A stretch of 64,000 nucleotides of DNA from Nostoc sp. NIES-4103 (GTDB taxonomy: Bacteria > Cyanobacteriota > Cyanobacteriia > Cyanobacteriales > Nostocaceae), in contig NZ_AP018288.1 of NCBI RefSeq assembly GCF_002368335.1, forward strand, positions 2,191,269 to 2,255,268, written 5' to 3'. The stretch's first letter is position 1; every line of letters begins with the position of its first letter. The notes under the pieces were generated by a model. That model saw only the letters and a program-made list of their open reading frames with translations. It was not told the origin of the DNA and made no database searches. Both the position numbers and the translations under genes were made by a program. Shown in pieces: positions 10,701-20,529 of this stretch.

Positions 10701-13700
10701 TCCCAAGTTTTACCAGGAGTTTTTGCTAGTACCTCACTAATCAACTTAAATCCAAAGTTTGGTGACCAGCTGTGAGAAACTCGATATTGCTCAATCAAAT
10801 CTAACCATTTTAAGGGGTTAGCTAAGATCACTGCTGTTTCCACTTCGATTTGTTGACAACCCAAATATGTATCTTTTAAGTGACATGTTAATAAGGGTAC
10901 AACATGGTCAACAGGCAACCAATTTAGGCAGATATCTTCAGTTTTATATCCATTAAATTGTTTAGCCGCATGGATATGAGCGATGATACCTTGATGAGTT
11001 TCTTGAATACACTTAGGAACTCCTGTGCTACCAGAAGTTAGCTGTAAGAAAGCTACTTCATCAGGGCGACTAGGATAAATTTCTGAGGTGGCTGAGTAAT
11101 TTTTCAACTCTGCTACAGAGCAAATTTTTAATTCTGGTATTGCTAGCAATGAGCGCAAATTTTCCAGTGATTCCATGAGAGAATCACTTGCTAAAATACA
11201 TGGATAGTCTAGTAATTGCCATGTATTGTATAGCTTATTAATCACTGCATTTTTTTCGGTGTAAGTCGGGGCTACAGCTACAGTTACAGGCTGAATTCCT
11301 CCGAGAATACATCCCCATAAGGTTGGAAAATAATCTCGCAGCGATGCAATTTGCAGAATGACTCGCTGTCCTGGCTGCAAGCCTTGATTTCGCAAGCCGT
11401 GAAGAATGCGTTTCGCTTCGTCTAAAAGGCTAGCGTATGTTTGAAATTCGTTTTTGCCTTCAGCAGAAATGTAAGTAATGCCTTGGTTTTTGTATCGAGT
11501 TGCTGTTTGTATTAATGCTTCTGTTAAAGTTTTAGGGGCATCTTCTGGAATGTTCAGTGGGCCGCCATCGCTAATAGCAGGTATTGTAAATTGTGGTTTT
11601 TCTGTTGGGACAAAACCCACATTGGAGGTAGTTTCAGCAACTAGTAAGGAAATTGCTGTGTTGTTTGTTCCTGGTGGTAGTAATTTTGCTAAGTGGAGTG
11701 GTGAGGGTGAAGGTGTATGACGTGAACTCGCAATCACCACCGCTTGTTGAATTTCAGGATGACTGTTTAATTGTTGCTGCCATTGTTCTATAAGTTTAGT
11801 ATCAATAACTTCTAAATAAGTCAAAACTTGTTCATCAATTTGCCCTGTTGCTGTTAACGGTAAACTGGATACAGGTACATAGGCAACTGGCAACATATAA
11901 TCGGGCAAGTTAGCCTTTAACTGAGTATGCAAAAACTCAGAAGATAAGAATTTTGAGCCAACTACGTAAGCAACAAGTTTACCCTCCCGCGCCAGAACAT
12001 AGCAATCTTCTACACCAGGAATTGCTAGTAAAACCTGCTCTATACTCTGAAGATTTATCCGGTGTCCCCTAATCCAGACTTGCCTGTGTATTAATCCTAA
12101 TACTTCTAGAGATCCATCTCGTCGCAGCCGACCCCACTTTCTTGTTCTCAGCAAAGTTCCCAATAAGGGGTGTTCTATAACCTCTGTTGGAGTTTGTTCT
12201 TGCTGCAAGTGATTTTTATTTAAATAGACATCACCAATATAAATTTCTCCTTCCACATTGAAAGGAAGCAATTCTCCATGATTATCTAATACATAAATTG
12301 GTGAATTATCGATACATTCAGGATAAATAAATCTATTATTTTGAGTTTTGATAGCAGGGTCATGACATACCGTTAATATCTGCCGTCGTTCTGCTTCACT
12401 TAGAAGAGGCAGTTGACTCACTTTCTGCTGTGGATTGGATACAATTGCTTCTAATAAATTCTGAAAATGACCTGCCATTTGGGCAATAGTCTGCTCATCA
12501 AATAAATCAGTGTTGTACTTAAAAATTCCAAATAAAGACAAATTCCTTTCTGCCATTAGCAGATCTAGATCAAACTGACCTTCCATCTGGGATATTTCAA
12601 AAGGTTTGAGTTTAAATCCTTCTCTATTTATTTCACCACCTAACAGCAGTTGTTGTATATCCTGAAATTGTCGCAAGCTCTGCAAACCCTGCAAGTTAAA
12701 GTTGAATGAAGCTTGAAAGATGGGGGAGCGGCTGAGGTCGCGCTGTGGCTGCAATCGCTCCACCAGTAAAGCAAAAGGAAAATCTTGATGTGCCAATGCT
12801 TCCGATACTGTTGGGCGAACTTGAGTGAGAAACTCTTGAAAACTGGGAGTTCCTGAGAGATTAGCTCGTGTAACTGTTGTACTAGAAAAGTAGCCAACAA
12901 TTGGAGCAAATTCCGGCTGAGTTCTACCTGAAGTGGGAACACCAATTAGAATATCTGCTTGTCCTGTGTAGCGATATAGGAGAACCTGAAATGCAGCTAG
13001 CAGAACCATGTATGGCGTCGCGCCTTGGCTTTGAGCTAGCTGTTTGAGTTGTTCGGTGAGCTTTTGGGATAGTTGGAAATTATAGGAAGCGCCGTTATAG
13101 GTTTGTATGGGTGGTCGTGGTCGGTCTGTTGGCAAATTGAGTACAGGTAACTCTCCTGCTAGTTTTGATTGCCAGTAGTTCCAAAGTTTTTCTCCTTGAG
13201 TACTGGTCAATAATTCCTTATGCCAACGCACGTAATCTAAATAAGAATGCTTCAGAGGAGTTAGAGATGGCTGCACCCCTGACTCTAGTGTGGGATAAAT
13301 CTCGATCAACTCTTTCATCAGCAAGAAAACAGACCAACCATCAACCGCAACGTGGTGTACTGTCAGCAACAAAACATGTTCTTGTTCAGAGCAAGTGAAT
13401 AAACGTACCCGCATTATCGGCCCGTTTTCAATGTCGAAGGGTTGCTGTGATTCTTGAAAAACTCTCTGATGAAGCTCCTGCTCACTCCAGCTAGAAGCAT
13501 TGATTTGCTGAAAGTTTAGCGACTGAGTTTGATGGATCTGTTGAACTGGCTTGTCACCTTGTTTGGGGAATGTGCTACGCAACTGCGGATGACGTTCAAT
13601 TAGGGTTTGGAAAGTCTTCTGCAAAGTCGTAAGATTTACATGGCAACAGATACGACAGGGAAACACCACATTGTAAAATCCACTCTCAGGTGCTAATTGC

Positions 13701-13924
13701 CACAGGAACCACATGGCTTGTTGAGTATAAGAGAGGGGATAAACATTTAAAATATCTGGGGAATCATGCAGTAGCTGTAAAATTTCAGTTTTATGCTGCT
13801 GTAATTGAGCAATTACATCAGGAGTTAATGCACTTTGGACACCACCAATCCGTAATTTTTCCCCGTCTTGCCACAACTTCACTCCTTGAAAAGAAAGGTC
13901 TTGTAAAAATTCTACTAAATTCAT
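7760..13924 (-). CDS. NRPS-like protein: TubC dock-C-(A fragment)-AMP ligase-KR-PCP
   Basis: 2054 residues. Residues 1-52 look like a TubC-type N-terminal docking domain (VKLWQDGEKLRI, then ALTPDVIAQL). The condensation domain (58-510) has HHVAVDG at 190-196. Residues 520-700 are the C-terminal part of an adenylation domain with no N-terminal core; its A10 lysine is Gln (LTATGQID). A complete FAAL-like AMP-binding domain follows (795-1370) with LTSGSTGVPK near 962, NTGDLGF, LTGREKEVIII and K1335 in TTSGKIQR. Next come a KR (1385-1850; LITGGLGGIG near 1613 and YAAAN at 1772), another A10-like scrap (TDTGEID, about 1910) and a PCP (Ser 1978 in LGGHS). It probably activates a carboxylic acid, reduces a keto group and condenses it with the chain from PKS A. 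If the acid is an alpha-keto acid, the link would be an ester. Substrate unknown. Confidence 0.9.
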   Translation of the reverse strand: MNLVEFLQDLSFQGVKLWQDGEKLRIGGVQSALTPDVIAQLQQHKTEILQLLHDSPDILNVYPLSYTQQAMWFLWQLAPESGFYNVVFPCRICCHVNLTTLQKTFQTLIERHPQLRSTFPKQGDKPVQQIHQTQSLNFQQINASSWSEQELHQRVFQESQQPFDIENGPIMRVRLFTCSEQEHVLLLTVHHVAVDGWSVFLLMKELIEIYPTLESGVQPSLTPLKHSYLDYVRWHKELLTSTQGEKLWNYWQSKLAGELPVLNLPTDRPRPPIQTYNGASYNFQLSQKLTEQLKQLAQSQGATPYMVLLAAFQVLLYRYTGQADILIGVPTSGRTQPEFAPIVGYFSSTTVTRANLSGTPSFQEFLTQVRPTVSEALAHQDFPFALLVERLQPQRDLSRSPIFQASFNFNLQGLQSLRQFQDIQQLLLGGEINREGFKLKPFEISQMEGQFDLDLLMAERNLSLFGIFKYNTDLFDEQTIAQMAGHFQNLLEAIVSNPQQKVSQLPLLSEAERRQILTVCHDPAIKTQNNRFIYPECIDNSPIYVLDNHGELLPFNVEGEIYIGDVYLNKNHLQQEQTPTEVIEHPLLGTLLRTRKWGRLRRDGSLEVLGLIHRQVWIRGHRINLQSIEQVLLAIPGVEDCYVLAREGKLVAYVVGSKFLSSEFLHTQLKANLPDYMLPVAYVPVSSLPLTATGQIDEQVLTYLEVIDTKLIEQWQQQLNSHPEIQQAVVIASSRHTPSPSPLHLAKLLPPGTNNTAISLLVAETTSNVGFVPTEKPQFTIPAISDGGPLNIPEDAPKTLTEALIQTATRYKNQGITYISAEGKNEFQTYASLLDEAKRILHGLRNQGLQPGQRVILQIASLRDYFPTLWGCILGGIQPVTVAVAPTYTEKNAVINKLYNTWQLLDYPCILASDSLMESLENLRSLLAIPELKICSVAELKNYSATSEIYPSRPDEVAFLQLTSGSTGVPKCIQETHQGIIAHIHAAKQFNGYKTEDICLNWLPVDHVVPLLTCHLKDTYLGCQQIEVETAVILANPLKWLDLIEQYRVSHSWSPNFGFKLISEVLAKTPGKTWDLSSLKFLMNAGEQVTPRVIREFLISTAPFGISSQVMQPAFGMAEVCTCMTYQNQFNEETDIYRINKSSVGRQLELTTDSHIDAIEFTDLGLPVPGVQIRIVDHENSLLPEGVIGRLQIKGKVVTPGYLNNPQANAEAFVGNGWFNTGDLGFILKGHLVLTGREKEVIIINGANYYCYEIEDIVNSISGVAPTYAGACAFSNQQTGTEGLAIFFSPEKEESQLNVEVIQAIRREVSSQLGITPTYVIPVERQQFPKTTSGKIQRSQLKQKLESGDFSALIQEIDIQLGKNTIPDWFYQKVWCQKQARTNPISTVKQAVIVFLDDLGLGQSVCQKLEAQNYPCIKIETGNNFVQMSGERYVINPTDEEDYQRLIKSLKTHNYSIGHIFHLWNYETDNNGISNLEVLEVSQQKGLYSLLFLVKAIEQLHETKDHIQLLFVASCSQSILPTDAIAPSKATVLGLLKTIPQEMPWLQCRHIDLPIAPVEINRTHLLSEFYTLTPEAEVAYRDGQRLVPRLQKTDFEKEQQQELPFKNGGVYLITGGLGGIGVKIAKYLLEHYQARLLLIGRTPLPDENTWHNYQEAEDELTAKIQAYQQLKQLPGSVIYKAVDICNLAEMKQTLDLVSSQWSTQFDGVIHLAGVLQEELIASATQESFTARLQQKVMGTWVLHHLLQNQNHGFFVHFSSVNSFFGGTGVSAYAAANSFLEAFSTYQRQHSSWQSYCLSWSMWDETGMSRGYPMKELSQAKGYCAISPSQGMDSLLIALAHRSSHLLIGLDASKSHIQRFTLDCLSLQQLTALFTANTQELSIEPLPLCDRFGTPTHCHFVQLDKMPLTDTGEIDLKQLINSHDLSAFNLTNHLHSHLRLADSPPQSELEKMIANIWQEVLHLQQVGINQNFFELGGHSVLIVQVHSKLRAILNKDLSIVSLFQHPTISALAQYLNQQPQDSTALKSGRNRANKQLEAMNRQKQLLSKQGKKIYG

Positions 13925-16900
13925 AGTTCTAACTCAATCCAATTACTGTCTTTGACATTCGCTAGCTGCAATTGCTCATGACTTTTTGGCTGAATATCTT
14001 CAGCAGATTGATCATCAAAATTTAAACCAAAAACTTCCTCGGTCAGATAATCAGCTAGCAATGCTACTGTAGGATACTTAAAAGCTAAATTTGAGGGCAG
14101 AGAGTATCGTAAACTGCTTTGCAAGCGATTTTTCAAATCCAAAGAAGTTAGTGAATCCATCCCTAGCTGGAAAAATTCTTTGTGTAAGTCTATAGGTTCT
14201 GATTGATGCCAGCCAAGAACTTCTGCCACTACTGAACGAATATGAGCCTGCAAAAGCTCTCGACGTTCACTTGTATCAGCTATTTCTAATTGTTCACGAA
14301 ACTCGGATTTCACAACAGACTTGGCTGAAGTTTCTAAAAAGTTAGTGAACAACGGCGATGCAAAAGTTGATTGGCTGAGCAACTGCGACCAGTTGATGGA
14401 CATAACCCCAACTTGGGCAGAGGATTGACACAATAATTGCTCTAAAGCAATTAATCCCTGTTCTGGCGAGATTGTTTCAATACCTCGCATTTTTGCTTGC
14501 TGATCAATTTGACGCTCAGCAAAGGCTCCTATTTGCGACCAAGCTCCCCAATTGATGCTTAATCCTGTTAATTTCTGAGCCTGACGATAATGGGCTAAGG
14601 CATCTAGAAAAGCATTGGCTGCCGCATGGTTAGATTGACTAGTACTACCGAGTAGAGAAGCAGTAGAAGAAAATAGCACAAAGAAATCTAAAGACTGGCT
14701 CTGAGTTAAACTATGAAGATACCAAGCCCCTTGTATTTTAGGAGCTAGGACTTTTGTAAAGCGTTGCCAATTTTGTTGTTGTAGAATACCATCATCCAAA
14801 ACACCGACAGAGTGAATAATTCCGCGCAATGGTGGTAAAGATTGCTCAATTTCTCTTAGTACTTTTGTGATTTGTTCGGCCTCCGATACATCGGCTTGAG
14901 CAACAATAATTTGAGCGCCAGCTTGTTCTAACTCTTTGATTTGGTTACTAGCAGCAACACTGACACCGCTACGTCCAACTAGCACCAAATGTCTTGCTCC
15001 CTTTTGCACCATCCAACGAGCTACCAGTAAACCCAAACCACCCATACCGCCAGTAATCAGGTAGGTGCTATCGTCACGAAAGCTTTCGAGTTTGTGCGCT
15101 GCTTTTGTAACAGAATCTTTGGTCAATTTGTAGGGAGCTAACCTTGTAACATAACGCAGTTGCCCATGTAAGGCTACTTCGTCTTCTTTTGTAGGAAACC
15201 AAATTTCCTCAAATAAAGCTTGCACTGCATCAAAACCTGACTCAACAGCCAAATCCACGCGCACACATTTAAATTCTGGGTGTTCCCTTGCAATTACCCG
15301 TCCCATGCCCCACAAGCTTGATTGGGCAACTCCCTCTAGGTTGGTAACTGCCACTGCGCCCTGAGTTACTAACCAGAGGCGAGGATATGCAGAAAAATCA
15401 GCTTTTGTCAATGCCTGGATTAAATGCAAAGTGCTACCACATCCTAGCAAAGATGCTGCTGCTAAATCGTCTGTTGTTAGCTGTGCAGCTTTGACTGTAT
15501 CTAAACTCCAGCAGTGAACAACACCGTCCAATGGCAAAACATCGCTATTGATTGCCTGCAATAGTTTTTGATAGTGTTCTGGATTAGCTGGGTTAATTTT
15601 GAACTGTTGCTGGTCTATTTGTTCATATTCCTCACCAGCAAACACCAAAGTACAGACCTGTGAGTGAGAGTGTAGCTTAGCAGCCAACTGTTGCGCTATG
15701 CCTAGCTCATCTGCCAATAACAGCCAGCGTTTTGGCTCAACTTTAACTGACTCAGCCTCCAATGGAGGTAGTTGTGCCAGCATCACCATTGCTGTTGATA
15801 AAACACTTTGAGTCTGTTGAGCAGGTGATATGTTTACCGTGTTGGTAAACCCAGTCTCTTGCAAGACCTCATGCCATTGGGCAACGCTAATTAAAGGATA
15901 GTCTGGTCGCAAGTCCAAATCACCAAACCGCCACCATCCTGGAGTTAATCCAAAGATTAAATCAACCCAACGCTGACGCTGAGTTGTTTCCAATAAAATT
16001 AATATTCCTTGTGGTGCTAATAATTGCTTGGCGTGCTTGAGGGTTTCTCGCAAATCATGGGTTGCATGTAATACATTCGCAGCCACAATCACATCATATT
16101 GATGCTGTTTAAACCCTTGAGTTAAGGGGTCTTTTTCAATATCTAATACCTCATACCTCACAAACGGGAAATCCCGAAACTTTTCTTGGGCTTTTTTGGT
16201 AAAAGAGATACCAATGTCGGTAAAGTGGTATTCTGTTTGCTCACAAGACAGATATGGTAGGAGATAAGAGGTAGTTCCACCAGTTCCCGCGCCAATTTCT
16301 AATATTCTCACTCCCCGTCCAGTTGGTAAATATTCCATAACTGATACTAGGGCTTGTTGCACTAAGGTATTCATTACCTTTGCAACTGGTGAGTTCTCAT
16401 ATAGCTGGGTTGTGGTGGAGTCGTTTTCGGGGAAAAGCAATTGTAATGGGTCACATTCGCCCCGCAAGACTTGGGCTAAAGATGAGCCGCAACGACCCAG
16501 AAGAGTCAATTCAGCATTGGCTATGGGATATTGAGCTAAAAGAGCATTTAATTTGGCTTGCGGATTTGTGTTTTCTGGCTGGCGAATGACTTGCCACTCA
16601 AAAGCCTTTGCTTCTAATACCCCTACTTCCACTAGCATTTGTAGTAGTCGTCCTATTAGCCGTTGGTGTTGGCTGACTACTCCTAGCTGTTTAGCAATAG
16701 TGGCTGTAGTGAAACGTTCCCCTACTTGCAGTTTCCATCCCATTACTGTTAAGGCTTGCAACACATAGTCAATACTCAAAGCTTCTAGCTGGCTGATTGC
16801 TGTCTCATAGACTTCTAGCTGTGGTTGAGCTATTAATTGAGAATATTGTGGCTGGAGTTTTTGGCTAATTTCTTCAAGCGTTGGCAGGTAATCTGGATAC

Positions 16901-19900
16901 AGTTGCTCTTGAGTAAACCGCACTTGAGGACACCACTCTACTTCGTACAAGCAATTTTCTAAAGACTTTTCTTTCGAGTCTTGGTGGAGATTTTGTAACA
17001 AAGTTTCAGGGGTGACTTTCCTGGCTTCCAAACCTTTGATTTGTGCAATCAACTCTGCATTAGCATTAAACAGATTGATATCTACTATCTTGGAGTTTTC
17101 TGAAGGTCGCAGAACATGACACCATAACTGTTGAGTTTGGGGACGTTGATAAAACTGAAAGCTTTCGATCGCAAAAGGCACAAAAGTTTCATCACCAGAG
17201 AATAAAGTGGTGGCTAGTTGTAAACAGGAGTCAACAAGACCTGGATGCAACTGATACTCGTCAAGTTGATCTGCTTTGGCAGACCATTTGATCTGGGCTA
17301 GGGCTTCTGTTTCTCCACGCCAGATGGAATCAAGCCACTGGAAGCTTGGCCCCCAGTAAATTTGCTGATTTTGGCTATCTTGGTAAAATTCTACACCAGC
17401 TATTTGTTGGGGACAGCGTGCCTGGATCTCTGGGATGGAAATAGTTTCTAATGTAGTATTAATGCTGCTAGATATTTTCCCTGTGGCATGGACTAGCCAA
17501 TCACTGACCTGAGTATTGCTGTCGGCAGTTGTATCAAAGCTGATCAGTTGGAAAGACATTCCACTATCTTGTGGCGAAAGCACCAACTGCACCTTGCGTA
17601 CTGTATCTTCTGGAATCACTAAAGCCTGCGGGAAAACTATGTTCTGTAATACACATGCCTGGGTGGGGAAAGTTAACTTTGCTGCACCCAGTAGGAAGGA
17701 AAGATGGCAGGCTCCAGGTACTACAACAAAGTTATAAACTAGGCGATCTACTAAAAATGGCTGAGTTTCAGTACTAAAGTCAGATTCAAATAAGATTTCT
17801 TTGGATAAGGGCAACTGGAGCTTTCTGTCTATTAAAGGGTGCAGTCTTGTTGAGTTTTGTTGCTGATTAAAGCTTTGATGTTGAGGCTGTGTAGTCTCCA
17901 ACCAATAGCGCTGTCTTTGAAATGCGTAGGTCGGTAGTGCAACTTTTGTACGGTTATACTGACGGTCAAATCCTAACCAGTCTGCGGTTACACCTTGCAC
18001 ATACAACTGCCCTAAACTAGAAAGCATTACCTGCCATTCATCGAAGCCAGGACGCAAAGAAGGTAGCCACAGTCCCTCACTCGCAGGTAGGCATTGACGC
18101 CCCATACCCAATAAAATCGGCTTGGAACCAATCTCTACAAACACTTCATAGCCAAGCTGATCCAATGTCTGCATACTTTGAGTAAACTGCACCGCAGCAC
18201 AGACATGCTTCACCCAGTATTGCGCTGTTGTAATTGTATCATCAACCACTTGTCCAGTGACATTGGATACTAATGCAATTCGCGGCTGATTGTAGGTGAA
18301 GGAATTGGCGATCGCTTCAAACTCTGCCAACATTGGTGTCATCAACGGCGAATGGAAGGCATGGGAAACTTGCAAGGGTTTTGTCTTGACTCCCTGTGCT
18401 GCCAGTTTGTCACAAATCGCCGCAATCTCAGTACTGACTCCAGATATCACTACACTTTCTGGGCCGTTAATCGCTGCGATCGCTACTTTCCCATGAAATG
18501 GTGCGATCGCTTCCCTGACAAGTTCTTCACCTGCCATCACCGAAACCATCTCACCACCCAATGGTAGCTGCTGCATTAATCTTCCCCGATGGGCGATGAG
18601 TTTGAGTCCATCTTCTAGGCTGAAAATTCCTGCTACTGTGGCGGCGACATATTCGCCGACACTATGCCCCATGACTATATCTGGAGTTATTCCCCAGGAA
18701 AACCACAACTGATACAGGGCATATTCAATGGCAAATAATGCTGGTTGGGTATAGGCGGTTTGGTCTAATAATGATGATGCAAGTTGTTCTTGTGCTTGCT
18801 GTGGATATAGTATTTCTAAGAGCGAGTGTTCTAAATATGGGCGTAAAATTTCATTGCACTGGTCAATAGTTTGGCGGAATATGGGCTGTGTGTCGTAGAG
18901 TTGCCGTCCCATGTTGATGTACTGGGAACCTTGTCCTGTGAACAAAAAGGCTATCTTTGATGGCTTTTTCGCTGACTGGTTGCTGAAGGTATGATTTGCT
19001 GATGCTAGTTGTTCGATTAATTGTTCTGTTGAGTCAGCTACAATTGCCAAGCGGTGCTGAAAATGCGATCGCCCTGTATTGGCTGTATAACAGATATCTG
19101 CTAGTGCTAGCTTGGGATTAGCCTCTATGTAATGTTGATAACGACTGACTAATGCTTGCAGAGCTGGTTGTGTTTTTGCCGATAAAGTTAATAAATGAAA
19201 AGAACGCTCCGGTAAATTTTGACTTTTGACTTGAGGGGGCGCTTCTTCTAAAATCACATGTACGTTAGTGCCGCCAAAACTAAAGGCACTAACCCCTGCT
19301 AATCTGGGTTGTCCTTGGGCTGGCCATTGCTGGAGTTCTGTGGGAATTTGAATCGGAGTATTTTTAATTCTAATATAAGGATTTAACTGCTTGAGGTGCA
19401 GATGAGGCGGAATCTGACGATGTTGTAGTGACAATACCACCTTAATGATGCCGACAATCCCCGCAGCAGATTCTAAATGACCAATATTCGATTTGACTGA
19501 ACCAATCCAACAAGGCTGATTTGCTTCCCTACCTTCCATCAGTACTGTTTTGAGAGAATTCACCTCAACGGGATCTCCCAAAGGTGTGCCTGTACCGTGA
19601 GCCTCTACATAACTAATCTGCGCTGGTTTCACCCCAGCGTTTGCTAAGGCTTGGCGGATAACTGCTTGTTGAGCAGGGCCATTTGGAGCTGTCAGTCCAT
19701 TGCTTAAACCGTCTTGGTTAATCGCTGAACCTCTAATTATTGCCTGGATATTGTCTCCATCTCTGATTGCATCTTCAAGGCGCTTGAGAACAACGATTCC
19801 ACATCCTTCTCCCCTGACATAACCATCAGCAGCAGCATCAAAGGTTTTACAACGACCATCTGCTGCCATCATCTGAGCATGAGAAAAGGTAATTGTCATC

Positions 19901-20529
19901 TCTGGAGAAAGAATCAGGTTCACTCCTCCAGCAAGACATACATTAGACTCTCTAGTTCTCAAACTTTGGCAAGCGTAATGAAGTGTAACTAAAGATGAAG
20001 AACAAGCTGTATCTAATGCAACAGAAGGCCCCCGCAGATTCAGTACATAGGATAATCGGTTAGGAATGATACCTGGATGTGTCCCAGTGCCGCTGTATGC
20101 TCCTATGCCAGAAATATCTCTATAGATCAGCATATGGTAATCAATGTTTGTAATTCCAATGAAAACCCCCGTCTGACTACCAGCTAAACTTTCTGGCGCG
20201 ATTCCTGCATTTTCCAATGCTTCCCAAGCTACCTCCAGCACCAGTCTTTGCTGAGGGTCTATATACTCAGCTTCGCGGGGAGAAATACCAAAAAAGCTGG
20301 GGTCAAATTGATCTACTTTTTCTAAAAAACTGCCCCAGCGGGTATTCATTTTTCCTGGGGTAGCGGCATTGGGGTCATAAAATGCATCAATATCCCATCG
20401 GTCTTTAGGTACTTCAGTGATTCCATTTCTCCCATCATGCAAAAATTCCCAGAAAGCTTGTGGTGTTTCTGCTTGGGGAAAACGGCAACCCATACCAACA
20501 ATTGCTATATGTGTTGATTCTAAATTCAT
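13921..20529 (-). CDS. Type I PKS module A: KS-AT-DH(degenerate)-cMT-KR-ACP
   Basis: 2202 residues. The KS (5-430) has C176 in DTACSSSL, H311 in VEAHGTGT and H351 in SNIGHLES. The AT (525-870) has GHSVGEY (S623) and HAFH at 723-726, predicting malonyl-CoA. The DH-like double hot-dog (895-1170) keeps the VVVPGACHL frame and the catalytic Asp (HPGLVD, D1100), but the expected active-site His is Arg929 (FLVDRLVYN). The C-methyltransferase (1210-1640) has LEIGAGTGG near 1410. The KR has LITGGMGGLG near 1825, with SNHAAAN at the usual YxxxN position. The ACP Ser is 2126 in LGMDSL. The expected unit is alpha-methyl-beta-hydroxyacyl if the DH is dead. Its stop overlaps the next start by 4 bp, and its acidic C-terminal tail may dock with the following TubC-like domain. 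Confidence 0.93.
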   Translation of the reverse strand: MNLESTHIAIVGMGCRFPQAETPQAFWEFLHDGRNGITEVPKDRWDIDAFYDPNAATPGKMNTRWGSFLEKVDQFDPSFFGISPREAEYIDPQQRLVLEVAWEALENAGIAPESLAGSQTGVFIGITNIDYHMLIYRDISGIGAYSGTGTHPGIIPNRLSYVLNLRGPSVALDTACSSSLVTLHYACQSLRTRESNVCLAGGVNLILSPEMTITFSHAQMMAADGRCKTFDAAADGYVRGEGCGIVVLKRLEDAIRDGDNIQAIIRGSAINQDGLSNGLTAPNGPAQQAVIRQALANAGVKPAQISYVEAHGTGTPLGDPVEVNSLKTVLMEGREANQPCWIGSVKSNIGHLESAAGIVGIIKVVLSLQHRQIPPHLHLKQLNPYIRIKNTPIQIPTELQQWPAQGQPRLAGVSAFSFGGTNVHVILEEAPPQVKSQNLPERSFHLLTLSAKTQPALQALVSRYQHYIEANPKLALADICYTANTGRSHFQHRLAIVADSTEQLIEQLASANHTFSNQSAKKPSKIAFLFTGQGSQYINMGRQLYDTQPIFRQTIDQCNEILRPYLEHSLLEILYPQQAQEQLASSLLDQTAYTQPALFAIEYALYQLWFSWGITPDIVMGHSVGEYVAATVAGIFSLEDGLKLIAHRGRLMQQLPLGGEMVSVMAGEELVREAIAPFHGKVAIAAINGPESVVISGVSTEIAAICDKLAAQGVKTKPLQVSHAFHSPLMTPMLAEFEAIANSFTYNQPRIALVSNVTGQVVDDTITTAQYWVKHVCAAVQFTQSMQTLDQLGYEVFVEIGSKPILLGMGRQCLPASEGLWLPSLRPGFDEWQVMLSSLGQLYVQGVTADWLGFDRQYNRTKVALPTYAFQRQRYWLETTQPQHQSFNQQQNSTRLHPLIDRKLQLPLSKEILFESDFSTETQPFLVDRLVYNFVVVPGACHLSFLLGAAKLTFPTQACVLQNIVFPQALVIPEDTVRKVQLVLSPQDSGMSFQLISFDTTADSNTQVSDWLVHATGKISSSINTTLETISIPEIQARCPQQIAGVEFYQDSQNQQIYWGPSFQWLDSIWRGETEALAQIKWSAKADQLDEYQLHPGLVDSCLQLATTLFSGDETFVPFAIESFQFYQRPQTQQLWCHVLRPSENSKIVDINLFNANAELIAQIKGLEARKVTPETLLQNLHQDSKEKSLENCLYEVEWCPQVRFTQEQLYPDYLPTLEEISQKLQPQYSQLIAQPQLEVYETAISQLEALSIDYVLQALTVMGWKLQVGERFTTATIAKQLGVVSQHQRLIGRLLQMLVEVGVLEAKAFEWQVIRQPENTNPQAKLNALLAQYPIANAELTLLGRCGSSLAQVLRGECDPLQLLFPENDSTTTQLYENSPVAKVMNTLVQQALVSVMEYLPTGRGVRILEIGAGTGGTTSYLLPYLSCEQTEYHFTDIGISFTKKAQEKFRDFPFVRYEVLDIEKDPLTQGFKQHQYDVIVAANVLHATHDLRETLKHAKQLLAPQGILILLETTQRQRWVDLIFGLTPGWWRFGDLDLRPDYPLISVAQWHEVLQETGFTNTVNISPAQQTQSVLSTAMVMLAQLPPLEAESVKVEPKRWLLLADELGIAQQLAAKLHSHSQVCTLVFAGEEYEQIDQQQFKINPANPEHYQKLLQAINSDVLPLDGVVHCWSLDTVKAAQLTTDDLAAASLLGCGSTLHLIQALTKADFSAYPRLWLVTQGAVAVTNLEGVAQSSLWGMGRVIAREHPEFKCVRVDLAVESGFDAVQALFEEIWFPTKEDEVALHGQLRYVTRLAPYKLTKDSVTKAAHKLESFRDDSTYLITGGMGGLGLLVARWMVQKGARHLVLVGRSGVSVAASNQIKELEQAGAQIIVAQADVSEAEQITKVLREIEQSLPPLRGIIHSVGVLDDGILQQQNWQRFTKVLAPKIQGAWYLHSLTQSQSLDFFVLFSSTASLLGSTSQSNHAAANAFLDALAHYRQAQKLTGLSINWGAWSQIGAFAERQIDQQAKMRGIETISPEQGLIALEQLLCQSSAQVGVMSINWSQLLSQSTFASPLFTNFLETSAKSVVKSEFREQLEIADTSERRELLQAHIRSVVAEVLGWHQSEPIDLHKEFFQLGMDSLTSLDLKNRLQSSLRYSLPSNLAFKYPTVALLADYLTEEVFGLNFDDQSAEDIQPKSHEQLQLANVKDSNWIELEL

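Noticed and set aside
14577..14650. KR of PKS A has His (SNHAAAN) at the usual catalytic Tyr position, suggesting a dead KR
   Set aside because: I recall this NHAAAN form in many bacterial PKS ketoreductases, so I do not claim loss of activity without an alignment.
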